A stretch of DNA of 39,479 nt from Tissierellia bacterium (lineage in GTDB: Bacteria; Bacillota; Clostridia; Tissierellales; Peptoniphilaceae): the NCBI GenBank assembly GCA_030532305.1, contig JAUNLJ010000016.1:1-39479 (forward strand). The letters run 5' to 3'. The notes under the pieces were generated by a model, which saw nothing but the letters and a program-made list of their open reading frames with translations, had not been told where the DNA came from and did no database searches. Positions 23,616-31,465 of the stretch are shown in pieces (the stretch's first letter is position 1; each line of letters starts with the position of its first letter). A program made the translations under genes and the position numbers.

Positions 23616-24611
23616 CTAAATAATAAAACCTTCCATCAGGTTAAAGAGATAGCCTACCCCCATAATTCCCAGGGCGCAGATGGCAATAAAGACCCCCAGT
23701 AGTTTTGGCTTAATGGCCTTTTTTAACATAATCATAGAGGGGAGGGAGAGGGTGGTCACCCCCATCATAAAGGCCAAGACCGTCCCCAGCTGGGCCCCCT
23801 TAAAGAGTAGGGCCTCGGCTATGGGGATGGTCCCAAAAATATCAGCATACATGGGAATTCCAATAAGGGTGGCCAGGGGGACCCCCAGGGGATTTCGGTG
23901 GCCCAAGAGGCCCACCACCCATTTTTGGGGGATCCAATTGTGGATGAGGGCCCCCAGACCCACCCCTACAAGGATATAGGGAAAGACCTTCCTAAGGGTC
24001 TCCACCACCTGGTCCTTGGCATAGAGGGCCCTCTCCCCCTGGCTTAGGCTGGGTTCCTCCAGGTCCACTGGCCTGGCCTGGTGGATAAAGTCTTCCACTT
24101 CCTCCTCCAGATGAAGCCCTTGAATGAGACTGCCCCCAGCCACAGCAATGACCAGGCCCAAGAAGACATAGGCCAGGGCCACCTTGGGCCCAAAGATACT
24201 CATCAAAAGGACCAGGCTACCCAGGTCTACCATGGGGGAAGAAATTAAAAAGGAAAAGGTCACCCCCAGGGGAAGGCCCCCACTGGTAAAGCCTATAAAA
24301 AGGGGGATGGAAGAGCAGCTACAAAAGGGGGTCACTGTTCCCAGGAGGGCCCCCAGGATATTGGCTCCTAGCCCCCTAAAGTTGGACAGGATCTTTTGGG
24401 TCTTCTCCGGGGGAAAATAACTTTGAATATAGGAAATCATAAAGATGAGCCCACACAGGAGGAGGCTAATTTTCACCACATCGTAAAGGAAGAATTGCAG
24501 GCTCCCTCCTAACCGGCTAGCAAGATCTAGGCCCAGACTGGCTAGGCCCCTGCCCACCAGGTCATTAAGCCACTTCATTCCCAAGACCTGGTCTAAGATA
24601 AAGGCCCCCAT
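23616..24611 (-). CDS. ArsP/YraQ-family (DUF318) permease
   Basis: A 331-residue integral membrane protein with about eight helices. The hallmark GTVTPFCSCSSIPLFIGFTSGGLPLGVTF occurs early, with the symmetric second copy around IGIPMYADIFGTIPIAEALLFKGAQLG. Family members such as ArsP export trivalent organoarsenicals; others are of unknown function. A His/Glu-rich cytoplasmic loop (LHLEEEVEDFIHQ) lies between the halves. The start is ATG at 24611, overlapping the arsR stop (TAATG); a TTG nine bases earlier is less likely. Confidence 0.88.
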   Translation of the reverse strand: MGAFILDQVLGMKWLNDLVGRGLASLGLDLASRLGGSLQFFLYDVVKISLLLCGLIFMISYIQSYFPPEKTQKILSNFRGLGANILGALLGTVTPFCSCSSIPLFIGFTSGGLPLGVTFSFLISSPMVDLGSLVLLMSIFGPKVALAYVFLGLVIAVAGGSLIQGLHLEEEVEDFIHQARPVDLEEPSLSQGERALYAKDQVVETLRKVFPYILVGVGLGALIHNWIPQKWVVGLLGHRNPLGVPLATLIGIPMYADIFGTIPIAEALLFKGAQLGTVLAFMMGVTTLSLPSMIMLKKAIKPKLLGVFIAICALGIMGVGYLFNLMEGFII

Positions 24612-24910
24612 TACTTGCAAACCTTCCCTTCCTGGAAGGGGTCTGGCTTTATGGAATCTAAAAAGCCCTTCATGTCCTCCAGGGCCTGGCCATTAATGGA
24701 ATAATGGTGCCACTTGCCCTCCTTCCGGTCCTCCACCAGACCGGCCTCCACTAAAATTTTCATATGGTGGGAGAGGGTGGGTTGGCTGATCTCAAAGTCC
24801 TCTAAAATATGGCAACCACATCGCTCCCCCTGGACCAAGACCTGGACTATTTCCAGCCGTCTCCTGTCTCCTAGGGCCTTGCAAAAATCTATCACTCTTT
24901 CTATCTCCAT
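24611..24910 (-). CDS. arsR: ArsR-family metalloregulator
   Basis: A 99-residue winged-helix repressor. The metal-sensing cysteines Cys31 and Cys33 lie in GERCGCHILEDF at the start of the DNA-binding helix, as in ArsR sensors of As(III)/Sb(III). The recognition region is ISQPTLSHHMKILVEAGLV. A C-terminal Cys (VCK) is near the end and may add to the site. It is first in the operon, and an AT-rich inverted repeat (24929-24944) and strong promoter precede it, implying autorepression relieved by arsenite. Confidence 0.93.
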   Translation of the reverse strand: MEIERVIDFCKALGDRRRLEIVQVLVQGERCGCHILEDFEISQPTLSHHMKILVEAGLVEDRKEGKWHHYSINGQALEDMKGFLDSIKPDPFQEGKVCK

Positions 24911-24928
24911 GGGACCTCCTCCTTATAC

Positions 24929-24944
24929 ATAGATGATTATCTAT
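24929..24944 (-). promoter_or_regulatory. ArsR operator candidate
   Basis: Inverted repeat ATAGAT-GATT-ATCTAT (6-4-6), directly downstream of the ars promoter; a second, longer pair ATCTATCTAT/ATAGATAGAT (about 24943-24974) brackets the -10. ArsR operators are AT-rich imperfect inverted repeats at such positions. Confidence 0.6.
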
Positions 24945-24948
24945 CTAT

Positions 24949-24977
24949 AGTATAGGGATTGCATAGATAGATGTCAA
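24949..24977 (-). promoter_or_regulatory. Promoter of the ars operon
   Basis: On the minus strand, TTGACA (24977-24972), 17 bp, TATACT (24954-24949): near-consensus. Confidence 0.85.
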
Positions 24978-24986
24978 TGTAATCTT

Positions 24987-25026
24987 AAAAAAAGACCCCT
25001 CCCCGGCCTAGGCCTGGGGAGGGGTC
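24987..25026 (-). terminator. Terminator after the SLH protein gene
   Basis: Eleven-base-pair stem GACCCCTCCCC / GGGGAGGGGTC (24994-25026), followed on the minus strand by a seven-base U-tract. Confidence 0.95.
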
Positions 25027-25032
25027 CCTCCT

Positions 25033-27612
25033 CTAGTCAATAAAGGTCTTATGATTTAGGCCCGTCCAGGTCTCTGCCTGGCCGTCCTTCTTCCGGATAA
25101 AGTCATGGCCCAAAGAGGCCTCCATCACCGTTTCAAAATACCAGGCTTCCTCCTGGACATCCCTGTAGTAGGAGACTTCCTCCCGGTGGGACCGGATCCA
25201 GGCCCCATCCCCCTGGCGCTTTAACATCCGGTTGGTGATGGCCGTAACCTCGGCCCGGCTAATGGCCTGATTTGGCCTAAAGGTCCCATCGGGATAGCCC
25301 CAGATCCAGCCCTGGCTGGCCGCCAAGAGGACCGCCTCATGGCTCCACCGGTTAGGGTCCATGTCCCTAAAAGCTAGGTCCTTTTTTTCTGAAAGCTGGG
25401 CAAAACGAGCCGCCATGGCAGCAAACTCCTCCCGGCTAATGGCCTGATCTGGCTTAAAGGTCCCATCGGGATAGCCCCAGATAAGTCCCTTTTTTACAGC
25501 ATAGCCCAGGGCCCTCCTATACCAGGCCCCAGGGGCCACATCCTTAAAGGGCGTGGGATAGGCCTGGTCCTCCTCTGGCCGGTCCTTTAAGAGCCGGGTA
25601 AACATGACGGCCAGCTCGGCCCGGGTCATTCCCTCCTGGGGCCTAAAGACCCCGCCAGGATAGCCCTCCATATATTGGTAGTGGTCTTCCCGGTTAAGGT
25701 CCTCCTCCTGGGGCCCCAGGGGCCTAGAGGGCTTGCTGGGTTTGCTGGGCTTCTCCGGCTGAGGACCGGGCTCTTCCTTCCACTGGGCCACAAAGAGGGT
25801 GTGGGTCTCTACCACATAGGTATCCCCAGGTCCATAGTCCACTTCCCTGGGCCCTGTCTCCTGGGCCTCCACCAGGGGACCGGTGGCCTCATTTCCCACA
25901 AGGACCCGGGCCAGCTGAACTGGTCCCTGGCCGCCTTGTGGTCTAAGGCCAGGCCCCTCCTGGACCCGTCTCACACTATATCTTTTTTGGCAATCCCAGC
26001 CTTCAAAGAGGTGGTCCTCCTTGACTGGGGCCTCCATCAGGGCAATCTCTTGGCCTTGGGGATGCTCCAGGGTAATCCGAGACTGGCCCGTCTCCGTAAA
26101 TTGCCCCCCATTGGCATCAAAGATCACCAGTTTCACGGGGTTCTCATAATTGATGTCATAGTTATTTAAAAGACTTCCCCGGGTCAAGATCTCATGGCGG
26201 ACATCGGAGGCCGGGTCAAACTGGAGGTTTGTAAAGTCTTGGTAGTTGCTGGGAGGGTTAAAAAGCCCCTGGCTGGCCCGGTTGCCCTCAAAGAGGGTGG
26301 CCCCATCCGTCTTTATATTTCGGTAGGCCTTTGGGTCGGTGATCTCAGGCTCATATTCATAGGGGCTGGCATAGATGGCGCCCCCAGAACTGGCCTGGTT
26401 GCCTATAAATTTAGAGGAGGCCAGCTGAAGATGGGCCGTCTCCATAAGGTAGATCCCCCCGCCAAGAGAGGAGGTGTTTTCCTCAAATTGGCAGTTCCCA
26501 ATTTCCAGGGCCTGGCTGGGGCTAGAAAGGACTAGGGCCCCTCCCCGAGAATCGGCCTGGTTTCTAGTAAGAGAAGAGTCTTTTAAAAACAGGTCCCCTC
26601 CCTGGAGGTAAAGGACACCCCCCTGGCTACTGGCTATATTTTCAGTAAAGCTGGCCCCCCTAATAGAGAGCTGGCTGCCTTCTTGCATATAGATGGCCCC
26701 ACCCCATTTGGCCTGGTTGTTGGAAAAGTCTCCCCCACTTATGGTGAGGCCTTTTCCTGGTGACTTAAAGGTCAGGGCGCCTCCTATGCCAGAAGGGCAG
26801 GTATTTGCCCTAAAGGTCCCTCCAGAAATGCTGACCTCTCCCCCATAGGAGGCCAGGACCCCACCACTGGAGGCGGCAGAATTCCCAGAAAAGTCCCCAC
26901 CAGAAATAGTGATGTCCCCCCAGGATAGGATCAGGCCCCCCAAATAGTCACTGGTGTTGTCCTTAAACTCCCCAGAGGCTATATTTATGGTGGTCCCCTC
27001 CTTGGCATAGATGGCCCCAGGCTTTTTGCCACCCCCCAAGGCCCTGTTGTTTTGAAGGGTGGCTCCGTCAATATTTAAGGTGGACTGGCCAGATAGGCTA
27101 AGGACAGACCCCATGGAGGCCCCTACATCGGCAAAATTTTGGAGGATGGCCCCTTGGCCAAGATTTAAAATCCCATTCTGGTCTAGGGAGAAGGCTTCCG
27201 CCTCCCCATTGCCATCTAGGATAATATTTTCTACTGTAAACTGGCAATTTTTATTTATGTAGGCCAGTTTTCTATCCCCTGTCTTGGTCAGGCTAAAGGG
27301 GCCTCCCTCTCCAGACCGAAGGAGGATATTTTCTTCTTGGCACTCCAGAACCCATTCTTTAGCCGGAATGGTAGTGTCCTCCTGGAGGCTCACAATATAG
27401 AGATTGTCTAAGTCCTCTTGCTTACAGGCAGCTAAGGCCTCATAAAAAGTCTCATAGTCTCCAACAAGGACCTCCTCTGCCTCCGGGTTTGCCATGGGCC
27501 TTGTGGTCACCCTAAAGGGGGCCCCCTCCTGGGCTAGGACAGGGCCTACCCCTACGAGACTTCCTAAAATAAAGAGGGCCAAAAGCCCCAAGAAACAGCT
27601 GGTCTTTTTCAC
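25033..27612 (-). CDS. SLH-domain surface protein with parallel beta-helix (polymorphic-type repeats)
   Basis: An 859-residue exported protein. Order: signal peptide (MKKTSCFLGLLALFILGSL, cleaved near VLAQ); a long region of Gly-rich solenoid repeats (about 90-430) of the F-x-x-N-x-A-x-x-G-G-x-I/L form, e.g. FTENIASSQGGVLYL and FIGNQASSGGAIYA, resembling polymorphic outer-membrane/pectate-lyase folds; a Listeria-Bacteroides type beta domain (FDANGGQF...EGWDCQ); a Pro/Lys-rich spacer; then three SLH domains with (M/I)(T/S)R(A/E)E cores (MTRAEL, ISREEF, ISRAEV). The SLH domains usually bind pyruvylated wall polymer, so the helix domain is displayed outside; adhesion is the likely role. Start is GTG at 27612 after AAAGGGG; a TTGACC-17-TAAGAT promoter lies upstream. 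Confidence 0.9.
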   Translation of the reverse strand: MKKTSCFLGLLALFILGSLVGVGPVLAQEGAPFRVTTRPMANPEAEEVLVGDYETFYEALAACKQEDLDNLYIVSLQEDTTIPAKEWVLECQEENILLRSGEGGPFSLTKTGDRKLAYINKNCQFTVENIILDGNGEAEAFSLDQNGILNLGQGAILQNFADVGASMGSVLSLSGQSTLNIDGATLQNNRALGGGKKPGAIYAKEGTTINIASGEFKDNTSDYLGGLILSWGDITISGGDFSGNSAASSGGVLASYGGEVSISGGTFRANTCPSGIGGALTFKSPGKGLTISGGDFSNNQAKWGGAIYMQEGSQLSIRGASFTENIASSQGGVLYLQGGDLFLKDSSLTRNQADSRGGALVLSSPSQALEIGNCQFEENTSSLGGGIYLMETAHLQLASSKFIGNQASSGGAIYASPYEYEPEITDPKAYRNIKTDGATLFEGNRASQGLFNPPSNYQDFTNLQFDPASDVRHEILTRGSLLNNYDINYENPVKLVIFDANGGQFTETGQSRITLEHPQGQEIALMEAPVKEDHLFEGWDCQKRYSVRRVQEGPGLRPQGGQGPVQLARVLVGNEATGPLVEAQETGPREVDYGPGDTYVVETHTLFVAQWKEEPGPQPEKPSKPSKPSRPLGPQEEDLNREDHYQYMEGYPGGVFRPQEGMTRAELAVMFTRLLKDRPEEDQAYPTPFKDVAPGAWYRRALGYAVKKGLIWGYPDGTFKPDQAISREEFAAMAARFAQLSEKKDLAFRDMDPNRWSHEAVLLAASQGWIWGYPDGTFRPNQAISRAEVTAITNRMLKRQGDGAWIRSHREEVSYYRDVQEEAWYFETVMEASLGHDFIRKKDGQAETWTGLNHKTFID

Positions 27613-27722
27613 ATGTCATCCCCTTTCACTCTTGCCTAAAAAATCCTGCCTGGCCCCTTCCATAAAATGCGAGGTAGAGGTTTTGCCAGGCTATCTCTCT
27701 TCTTTTTATAATTCTACTAGCT

Positions 27723-27751
27723 ATCTTACCACGAGCCCCTGGGGAGGTCAA
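27723..27751 (-). promoter_or_regulatory. Promoter of the SLH protein gene
   Basis: On the minus strand, TTGACC (27751-27746), 17 bp, TAAGAT (27728-27723) with TGG before it. The 110-base leader that follows contains CCTGGC/GCCAGG, a possible stem. Confidence 0.65.
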
Positions 27752-27807
27752 TTCTTTTTTGTGTTTTTTACAAGTAGAAGTCCAAATCCTCTTTTTTGTC
27801 CTCTTTA

Positions 27808-27862
27808 AAAAAAGACCCCTTGGGGTCCTCCCTCTTTAAGAAGGACCCCAAGGGGTTTTTTT
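27808..27862 (-). terminator. Terminator of the B12-riboswitch ABC operon
   Basis: A 15-base-pair perfect stem ACCCCTTGGGGTCCT (27815-27829) / AGGACCCCAAGGGGT (27842-27856), with A-run and T-run on either side, so strong in both directions. Confidence 0.95.
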
Positions 27863-27886
27863 GATGCCGGCCCTCTTGGCCCCAGC

Positions 27887-28720
27887 TTATCTTTTCCCAA
27901 GGGCGTCTTCAAACTCCCGGGTCAAGAAGGCCAGGGAGCTAACCAAGAGGCTTAAAAATAGCCAGGGGTAGAGGATCCACCAGGTCCAATAGGGGGTCAG
28001 GTAGATGCCAGGAAAGCGGGTGGCCTGGTTGAGGATCAGGCCCCAGGACCCACTGGTGGGGTCCCCCAGGCCTAAAAAGGCCAGGGAGGCCTCGGCCACA
28101 ATGGCCCGGCCACTGAGTCGGATCATGGAAACAGCCATCAGGGGGAAGAGCTCGGGGAGGAAGTGTTTTTTGATCAGGTAGGGGGTCTTGGCCCCATAGT
28201 GAGCGGCCAGGCGGATATAGGGCTGCTCCTTTAGGGAGAGGGTGGCTGACCGAAGGGTCCTGGCTGGTCCGGCCCAGGAAAAGGCCACCAGGACCAGGAT
28301 AATGTGGCCCAGGGAAGGGCCAAAAAAGGCGGACAGGATAATCATGACAGGCAGGCTGGGTAGGGCCAAGGTAATATCAATAAGCCGCATAAGGAGGCTG
28401 TCCAAAAGGCCCCCCTTGTAGCCTGAGACCATGCCCAAAAGGGCCCCCCCTAGGCCGGCTAAGAGGGCCGTGCCTAAACCAATAGTTAGGGAAACCCGGG
28501 CCCCGTAGCAAATCATGGCCCACAGGTCTATGCCCAGGTCGTTGGTGCCCAGGTAGTGGGTCCTAGATGGAGGGGCCAGGGCCGGCCCGGAAGACTGGTC
28601 CGGGGGAAAGGGGCTAATAAGTGGGGCTAAAATAGCCATGGCCACCAGAAGGAGGAGAAGGGCTAGGGCCAGCTTGCCCACCAGGGACAGGCCGGCTAGC
28701 TTGTCTTTTAGTTTTTTCAT
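27887..28720 (-). CDS. ABC transporter permease, OppC/DppC/NikC type
   Basis: A 277-residue permease with an N-terminal OppC domain (helix near 15-35) followed by a binding-protein-dependent transport domain with about five more helices. Landmarks are the LGTNDLGIDLW segment, the MRLIDITLALPSLPVMI helix, and the EAA loop AAHYGAKTPYLIKKHFLPEL. Fifth gene of the trmO-SBP-ATPase-permease-permease unit, 13 bases after the OppB-type gene. Substrate could be peptides, nickel or cobalt chelates; see the riboswitch. Confidence 0.9.
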   Translation of the reverse strand: MKKLKDKLAGLSLVGKLALALLLLLVAMAILAPLISPFPPDQSSGPALAPPSRTHYLGTNDLGIDLWAMICYGARVSLTIGLGTALLAGLGGALLGMVSGYKGGLLDSLLMRLIDITLALPSLPVMIILSAFFGPSLGHIILVLVAFSWAGPARTLRSATLSLKEQPYIRLAAHYGAKTPYLIKKHFLPELFPLMAVSMIRLSGRAIVAEASLAFLGLGDPTSGSWGLILNQATRFPGIYLTPYWTWWILYPWLFLSLLVSSLAFLTREFEDALGKR

Positions 28721-28733
28721 AAGATCCTCCCTC

Positions 28734-29711
28734 CTATCCCTTGACCCGGGGGTCTAGTTTTTTATAGGCCTGGTCTGCCAGAAAGTTTGCCCCCATGACC
28801 CCCAGGGCCAGAATAAGGAAGATCCCCTGGAGGAGGGGGTAGTCCCTAACCTGGACCGCCGACTGCATAAGACTACCCAGGCCAGGGTAGGCAAAGACAT
28901 TCTCCACCAGGATGGTGGACCCCATCATGGTGGCCACCTGGAGGGTCAGTCTGGTAAAAATGGGAAGAAGGGCGTTTCTTAGGCCGTGGCGATAGCGAAT
29001 CCGCCGCTCTTTTAGGCCCTTGGCCTGGGCAGTCCTGATATAGTCCTGGCTTAGGACCCCTATAAGGGCGTTCCTAACCAGGATATAGACCCCCCCTAGC
29101 CTGACCAGGGTGAGGGTCATAATGGGTAGGGCAGCATGGTGGAGGATGTCTAGGATCTTTTCTCCCAGGGGCAGGCTGCCAGTAAAGGGGGCCATGGCCC
29201 CGGCCAGGGGAAAGACTTGCCATCTGGCTGCAAAGACCAAAAGCAGAGCCATGCCCAGCAAAAAGGGGGGGATCTCTGACGTGAGGGTCATGATTAAGTA
29301 AAGGACCCGGTCCCTCCCATCTCCCCTATGCCAGGCAGAATAGGACCCCAGGAGGATGCCCAGGGCAAAAGAGAGGACCAGGGCAAAAAAAGTCAAGAAA
29401 AAACTCCACAGGGCCCGTCTTAGGACCAGGCCCAAAACCGGGGTCTTGTAGTAGTAGGAAAAGCCCAGGTCCCCCTGGACCAGGCCCCTTAGGTAGTCAG
29501 TGTACTGGGTTAAAAGGGGCTTGTCTAGGCCATAGTAGGCCTGGTAGTAGGCCACTTGGTCCGAGGACATGCTCTCGAAGATCTCTCCCCCTTCCCCGGA
29601 CAGGTGTAAAAAAGGGTTGCCGGGCATAAGCCGGGCCAGGGCAAAGTTTAAGCTGATAATGACAAAAAAAGTCAGTAGGTAGCTGGCTAATTTTTTTCTA
29701 GCTGGTCTCAT
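28734..29711 (-). CDS. ABC transporter permease, OppB/DppB/NikB type
   Basis: A 325-residue permease with the N-terminal segment (SYLLTFFVIISLNFALARLMPGNPF) typical of OppB-like proteins, about six helices, and the EAA loop YIRTAQAKGLKERRIRYRHGLRNALLPI followed by the VENVFAYPGLGSLM motif that marks this group. Starts within the last four bases of the ATPase gene (ATGA overlap), so coupled. Same substrate uncertainty as its partner. Confidence 0.92.
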   Translation of the reverse strand: MRPARKKLASYLLTFFVIISLNFALARLMPGNPFLHLSGEGGEIFESMSSDQVAYYQAYYGLDKPLLTQYTDYLRGLVQGDLGFSYYYKTPVLGLVLRRALWSFFLTFFALVLSFALGILLGSYSAWHRGDGRDRVLYLIMTLTSEIPPFLLGMALLLVFAARWQVFPLAGAMAPFTGSLPLGEKILDILHHAALPIMTLTLVRLGGVYILVRNALIGVLSQDYIRTAQAKGLKERRIRYRHGLRNALLPIFTRLTLQVATMMGSTILVENVFAYPGLGSLMQSAVQVRDYPLLQGIFLILALGVMGANFLADQAYKKLDPRVKG

Positions 29712-31417
29712 AATAATCTTAGTCCTGATTCCAATAAGTCCTGGGCCATGCAGGACTGGGTGTTTTCCATGATCTGGCTGGTGGAGCCCGCCTCCTCAAT
29801 GCGCCCTTCTTTTAGGACCACAATCCTTTCGGATATCTTCCTGGCCAGGTGGATATTGTGGGTGATATAGATCATGGCAAAGCCCTGGCTATTTTGTAGG
29901 CCCTTTAAAAGCCGCATAATATTGGCCTGGGTGGACACATCCAGCATGGAGGTAATTTCATCGGCTATAAGGAGCTTGGGGGCCATAACCAGGGCCCGGG
30001 CCAGGGCCAGCCGCTGCCTTTGCCCCCCACTCAGGCTGGCACAAAAGCGGTTTAAAAAGGCCTCCCCTTGGGGGAGCTGGACAGCCCTTAGGGCCTCCTG
30101 GACCCGGGCCCGTCTCTCCTTAGGACTGCCTATGCCGTTGACCCTTAGGGGCTCCTGGACGGCCTCTTCCACCCTTAGCCGCCGGCTAATGGAGGAGAAG
30201 GGGTCTTGGAGGACCAACTGCATCCCCCCCTCCCTTTGGGCCACTTGGGCCCCCCTAAGGGGTCTTCCTTCAAAGTAGACCTGGCCCTCATCTGGGGGGA
30301 CAAAGCCCGCCACCAGGTGGGCCAGGGTAGACTTGCCAGACCCCGATGGCCCCACCAGGGCCAGGGTCTCCCCATGGCGGATATAAAAGCCCGCATCCTT
30401 GAGGGCCTGGACCCTTTTTCCCCCCAGGTCATAGGCCTTGGCTAGGCCCTGGGCCTCCAAGAGGTGGACAATCCCTCCCCGGTGGCAGGCCACCTGGCGG
30501 CAGGGCCCCAGGTCCTCTAGCCGGGGCCTCTCCTTAAAACAGAGGGCCTGGGCCTGGGTACAGCGAGGGGCAAAGGGGCAGGCCTCCTTCATGGGGTCCC
30601 CTGGCTCTCCTGCAATCCCCCACAGGTCCTTGTAGGGAAAGACCTGGACAGAGGAAGAAATCAAGCCCCGGGTGTAGGGGTGGGCCGGCTCCTGGATGAC
30701 CTCCTGGGTCTTGCCCTTTTCCACAATATCCCCCCCATACATGACCACAATATCTTCCGATAGGGCCCTAATGACAGACAGGTCGTGGGAAATGGTCAGC
30801 ATGGAAAAGCCCATCTGGGCCTGGAGGTCCCTTATCAGGGCCACCATGTCTTCTTGGAGGAGGACGTCTAGGGCACTGGTGGGTTCATCAAAGATAATCA
30901 GGTCCGGCTGGCAGGAAATGGCCATGGCTATAAGAACCCTCTGCCGCATGCCCCCAGAAAGTTGGTGGGGGTAGGCCTTTCGCCACTGGGGGTCCAGGGC
31001 CACCAGGTCCAGGAGCCTTTCCTGGTCCTTTCGGGCTTCCTCCCTGGAATAGCCCATCTCCTCCACCAGCCGTTCGGTGACCTGGTCCCCCACCGTCATG
31101 ACTGGGTTTAAAAGGTCCAGGGAATTTTGAAAGACCATGGCGATCTCCTTCCACCTTAGGTCCCTTAACTGGCTTTTAGATAGCTTTAAGAGGTCCCTCC
31201 CCTTGTAGAAGATCTGACCCTGGACCTGGTGGGGAGCCTCAATGAGGCCCATAATGGCCAGTCCCAGGCTGGTTTTGCCTGAGCCAGACTCCCCAATAAT
31301 CCCAATATTTTGCCCAGGTGCTTGCCTTAGGTTGACTTGGTGGACCCCCAAAGTCTCCCGGCCCTGGGTCTGGTACTTGACCTGGAGGTCTTTGATTTCT
31401 AAAATTGCTTGTGTCAT
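29708..31417 (-). CDS. ABC transporter ATPase with two fused nucleotide-binding domains (DppD-DppF type)
   Basis: A 569-residue fusion of the two ATPases that Opp/Dpp/Nik systems usually encode as two genes. NBD1: Walker A GESGSGKTS, signature LSGGMRQRVLIAM, Walker B LIIFDEPTSALD, then the oligo-HPY Cys-containing tail PFAPRCTQAQALCF (about 285-300). NBD2 (from about 320): Walker A GPSGSGKST, signature LSGGQRQRLALARAL, Walker B LLIADEITSMLD. Both sites look intact. It powers the two downstream permeases and takes substrate from the lipoprotein encoded upstream. Such fusions are known (GsiA/YejF type). Confidence 0.94.
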   Translation of the reverse strand: MTQAILEIKDLQVKYQTQGRETLGVHQVNLRQAPGQNIGIIGESGSGKTSLGLAIMGLIEAPHQVQGQIFYKGRDLLKLSKSQLRDLRWKEIAMVFQNSLDLLNPVMTVGDQVTERLVEEMGYSREEARKDQERLLDLVALDPQWRKAYPHQLSGGMRQRVLIAMAISCQPDLIIFDEPTSALDVLLQEDMVALIRDLQAQMGFSMLTISHDLSVIRALSEDIVVMYGGDIVEKGKTQEVIQEPAHPYTRGLISSSVQVFPYKDLWGIAGEPGDPMKEACPFAPRCTQAQALCFKERPRLEDLGPCRQVACHRGGIVHLLEAQGLAKAYDLGGKRVQALKDAGFYIRHGETLALVGPSGSGKSTLAHLVAGFVPPDEGQVYFEGRPLRGAQVAQREGGMQLVLQDPFSSISRRLRVEEAVQEPLRVNGIGSPKERRARVQEALRAVQLPQGEAFLNRFCASLSGGQRQRLALARALVMAPKLLIADEITSMLDVSTQANIMRLLKGLQNSQGFAMIYITHNIHLARKISERIVVLKEGRIEEAGSTSQIMENTQSCMAQDLLESGLRLL

Positions 31418-31465
31418 AATTCCCTAATTTCTCTTCCTTCTTAGCCTAGGCCCCAAGGCCAGACC

